IMG/VR virus record: IMGVR_UViG_3300006100_000011
Span: 22,982 to 86,981 of that record
Source: a virus
Length of the DNA stretch: 64,000 nucleotides
Direction: 5' to 3' (one strand)
The notes beneath the pieces are model-generated. The model searched no databases. It saw only the letters and a list, made by a program, of their open reading frames with translations, and had not been told where the DNA came from. Shown piece after piece: positions 63,983 to 64,000 of this stretch; within the stretch, counting starts at the first letter, position 1, and every line of letters starts with the position of its first letter. Made by a program: the position numbers and the translations under genes.

Positions 63983-64000
63983 AGTAAAGAGTTGGACGGC
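63969..64000 (+). CDS. Partial gene running off the window
   Basis: Start MATHKVKSWT, with GAGAAG RBS; continues beyond the window. Its first codons are those of the truncated copy at 63740. Too short to identify. Confidence 0.5.
   Translation, partial: MATHKVKSWT

Noticed and set aside
1-64000. tRNA, tmRNA or rRNA genes
   Set aside because: No cloverleaf with a GTTCRA arm and CCA-type end was found on either strand by eye; a tRNA scan would be decisive.

Overview
The window reads as part of a T4-like (tevenvirus-type) tailed phage genome. It carries a T4-type replication core: family B polymerase (gp43 type), gp45-like sliding clamp, ATP-dependent ligase, FEN/RNase H-like nuclease and a Toprim primase-like protein. 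Genes are tightly packed, almost all on the + strand and often overlap by 1-14 bases. Two promoter classes are visible: TTGACA-17 bp-TATAnT sites, and TAAATA sites resembling T4 late promoters. Free-standing homing endonucleases are scattered through it. The curli, porin, phasin-like and CHASE2 genes suggest a Gram-negative, probably proteobacterial, aquatic host. No rRNA, tRNA or CRISPR array was seen.

Layout. 0-2.9 kb: an HD (p)ppGpp-hydrolase-like protein, a GT-A glycosyltransferase behind an RBS-masking hairpin, and an HNH homing endonuclease. 2.9-14 kb: large late genes (Cys-rich protein, modular basic polyprotein, ParB/methyltransferase-like protein, Dps, amidoligase-like giant, GH19 endolysin fusion), several starting with a short signal ending in (L/I)xE, like T4 capsid-targeting sequences. 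14-22.4 kb: small membrane proteins, then a secreted-protein block with csgF, csgG, two curlin-like repeat proteins, a FecR-domain protein, a CHASE2-adenylate cyclase, a small secreted protein and a TorF-type porin. 22.5-23.6 kb: two leaderless late genes (inactive-looking glutamine amidotransferase fold, HExxH metallopeptidase). 23.7-31.8 kb: polymerase, clamp, DpdA-like transglycosylase, QueD-like protein and a glycosyltransferase. 31.9-41.3 kb: FolE, QueD, QueE (7-deazaguanine DNA modification), a phosphoribosyltransferase, a cytidylyltransferase-like protein, a Smr-like protein, a second GT-B glycosyltransferase and UvdE. 41.3-53.9 kb: replication accessories (FEN nuclease, ligase), many small proteins, a secreted EF-hand protein, a phasin-like protein and a YafQ-like toxin. 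53.9-61.6 kb: a large membrane protein, then ClpX, Hsp20, ClpS, two minus-strand genes, a CTS-type late protein, a GIY-YIG endonuclease and ClpP. 61.6-64 kb: a Toprim protein and small membrane proteins.

How it fits together. Early promoters drive replication, modification and small host-takeover genes. TAAATA promoters drive virion-associated genes, homing endonucleases, ClpS, the porin and the membrane/curli block. Two readings deserve most attention. First, a phage-borne curli secretion and amyloid module coupled to a second-messenger cyclase. Second, a set of proteins with a shared N-terminal CTS-like signal, which may be packaged in the head and ejected as effectors. A phage-encoded ClpX/ClpP/ClpS/Hsp20 set and leaderless late genes are also unusual. 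No database search was possible; all family calls rest on motifs read by eye.
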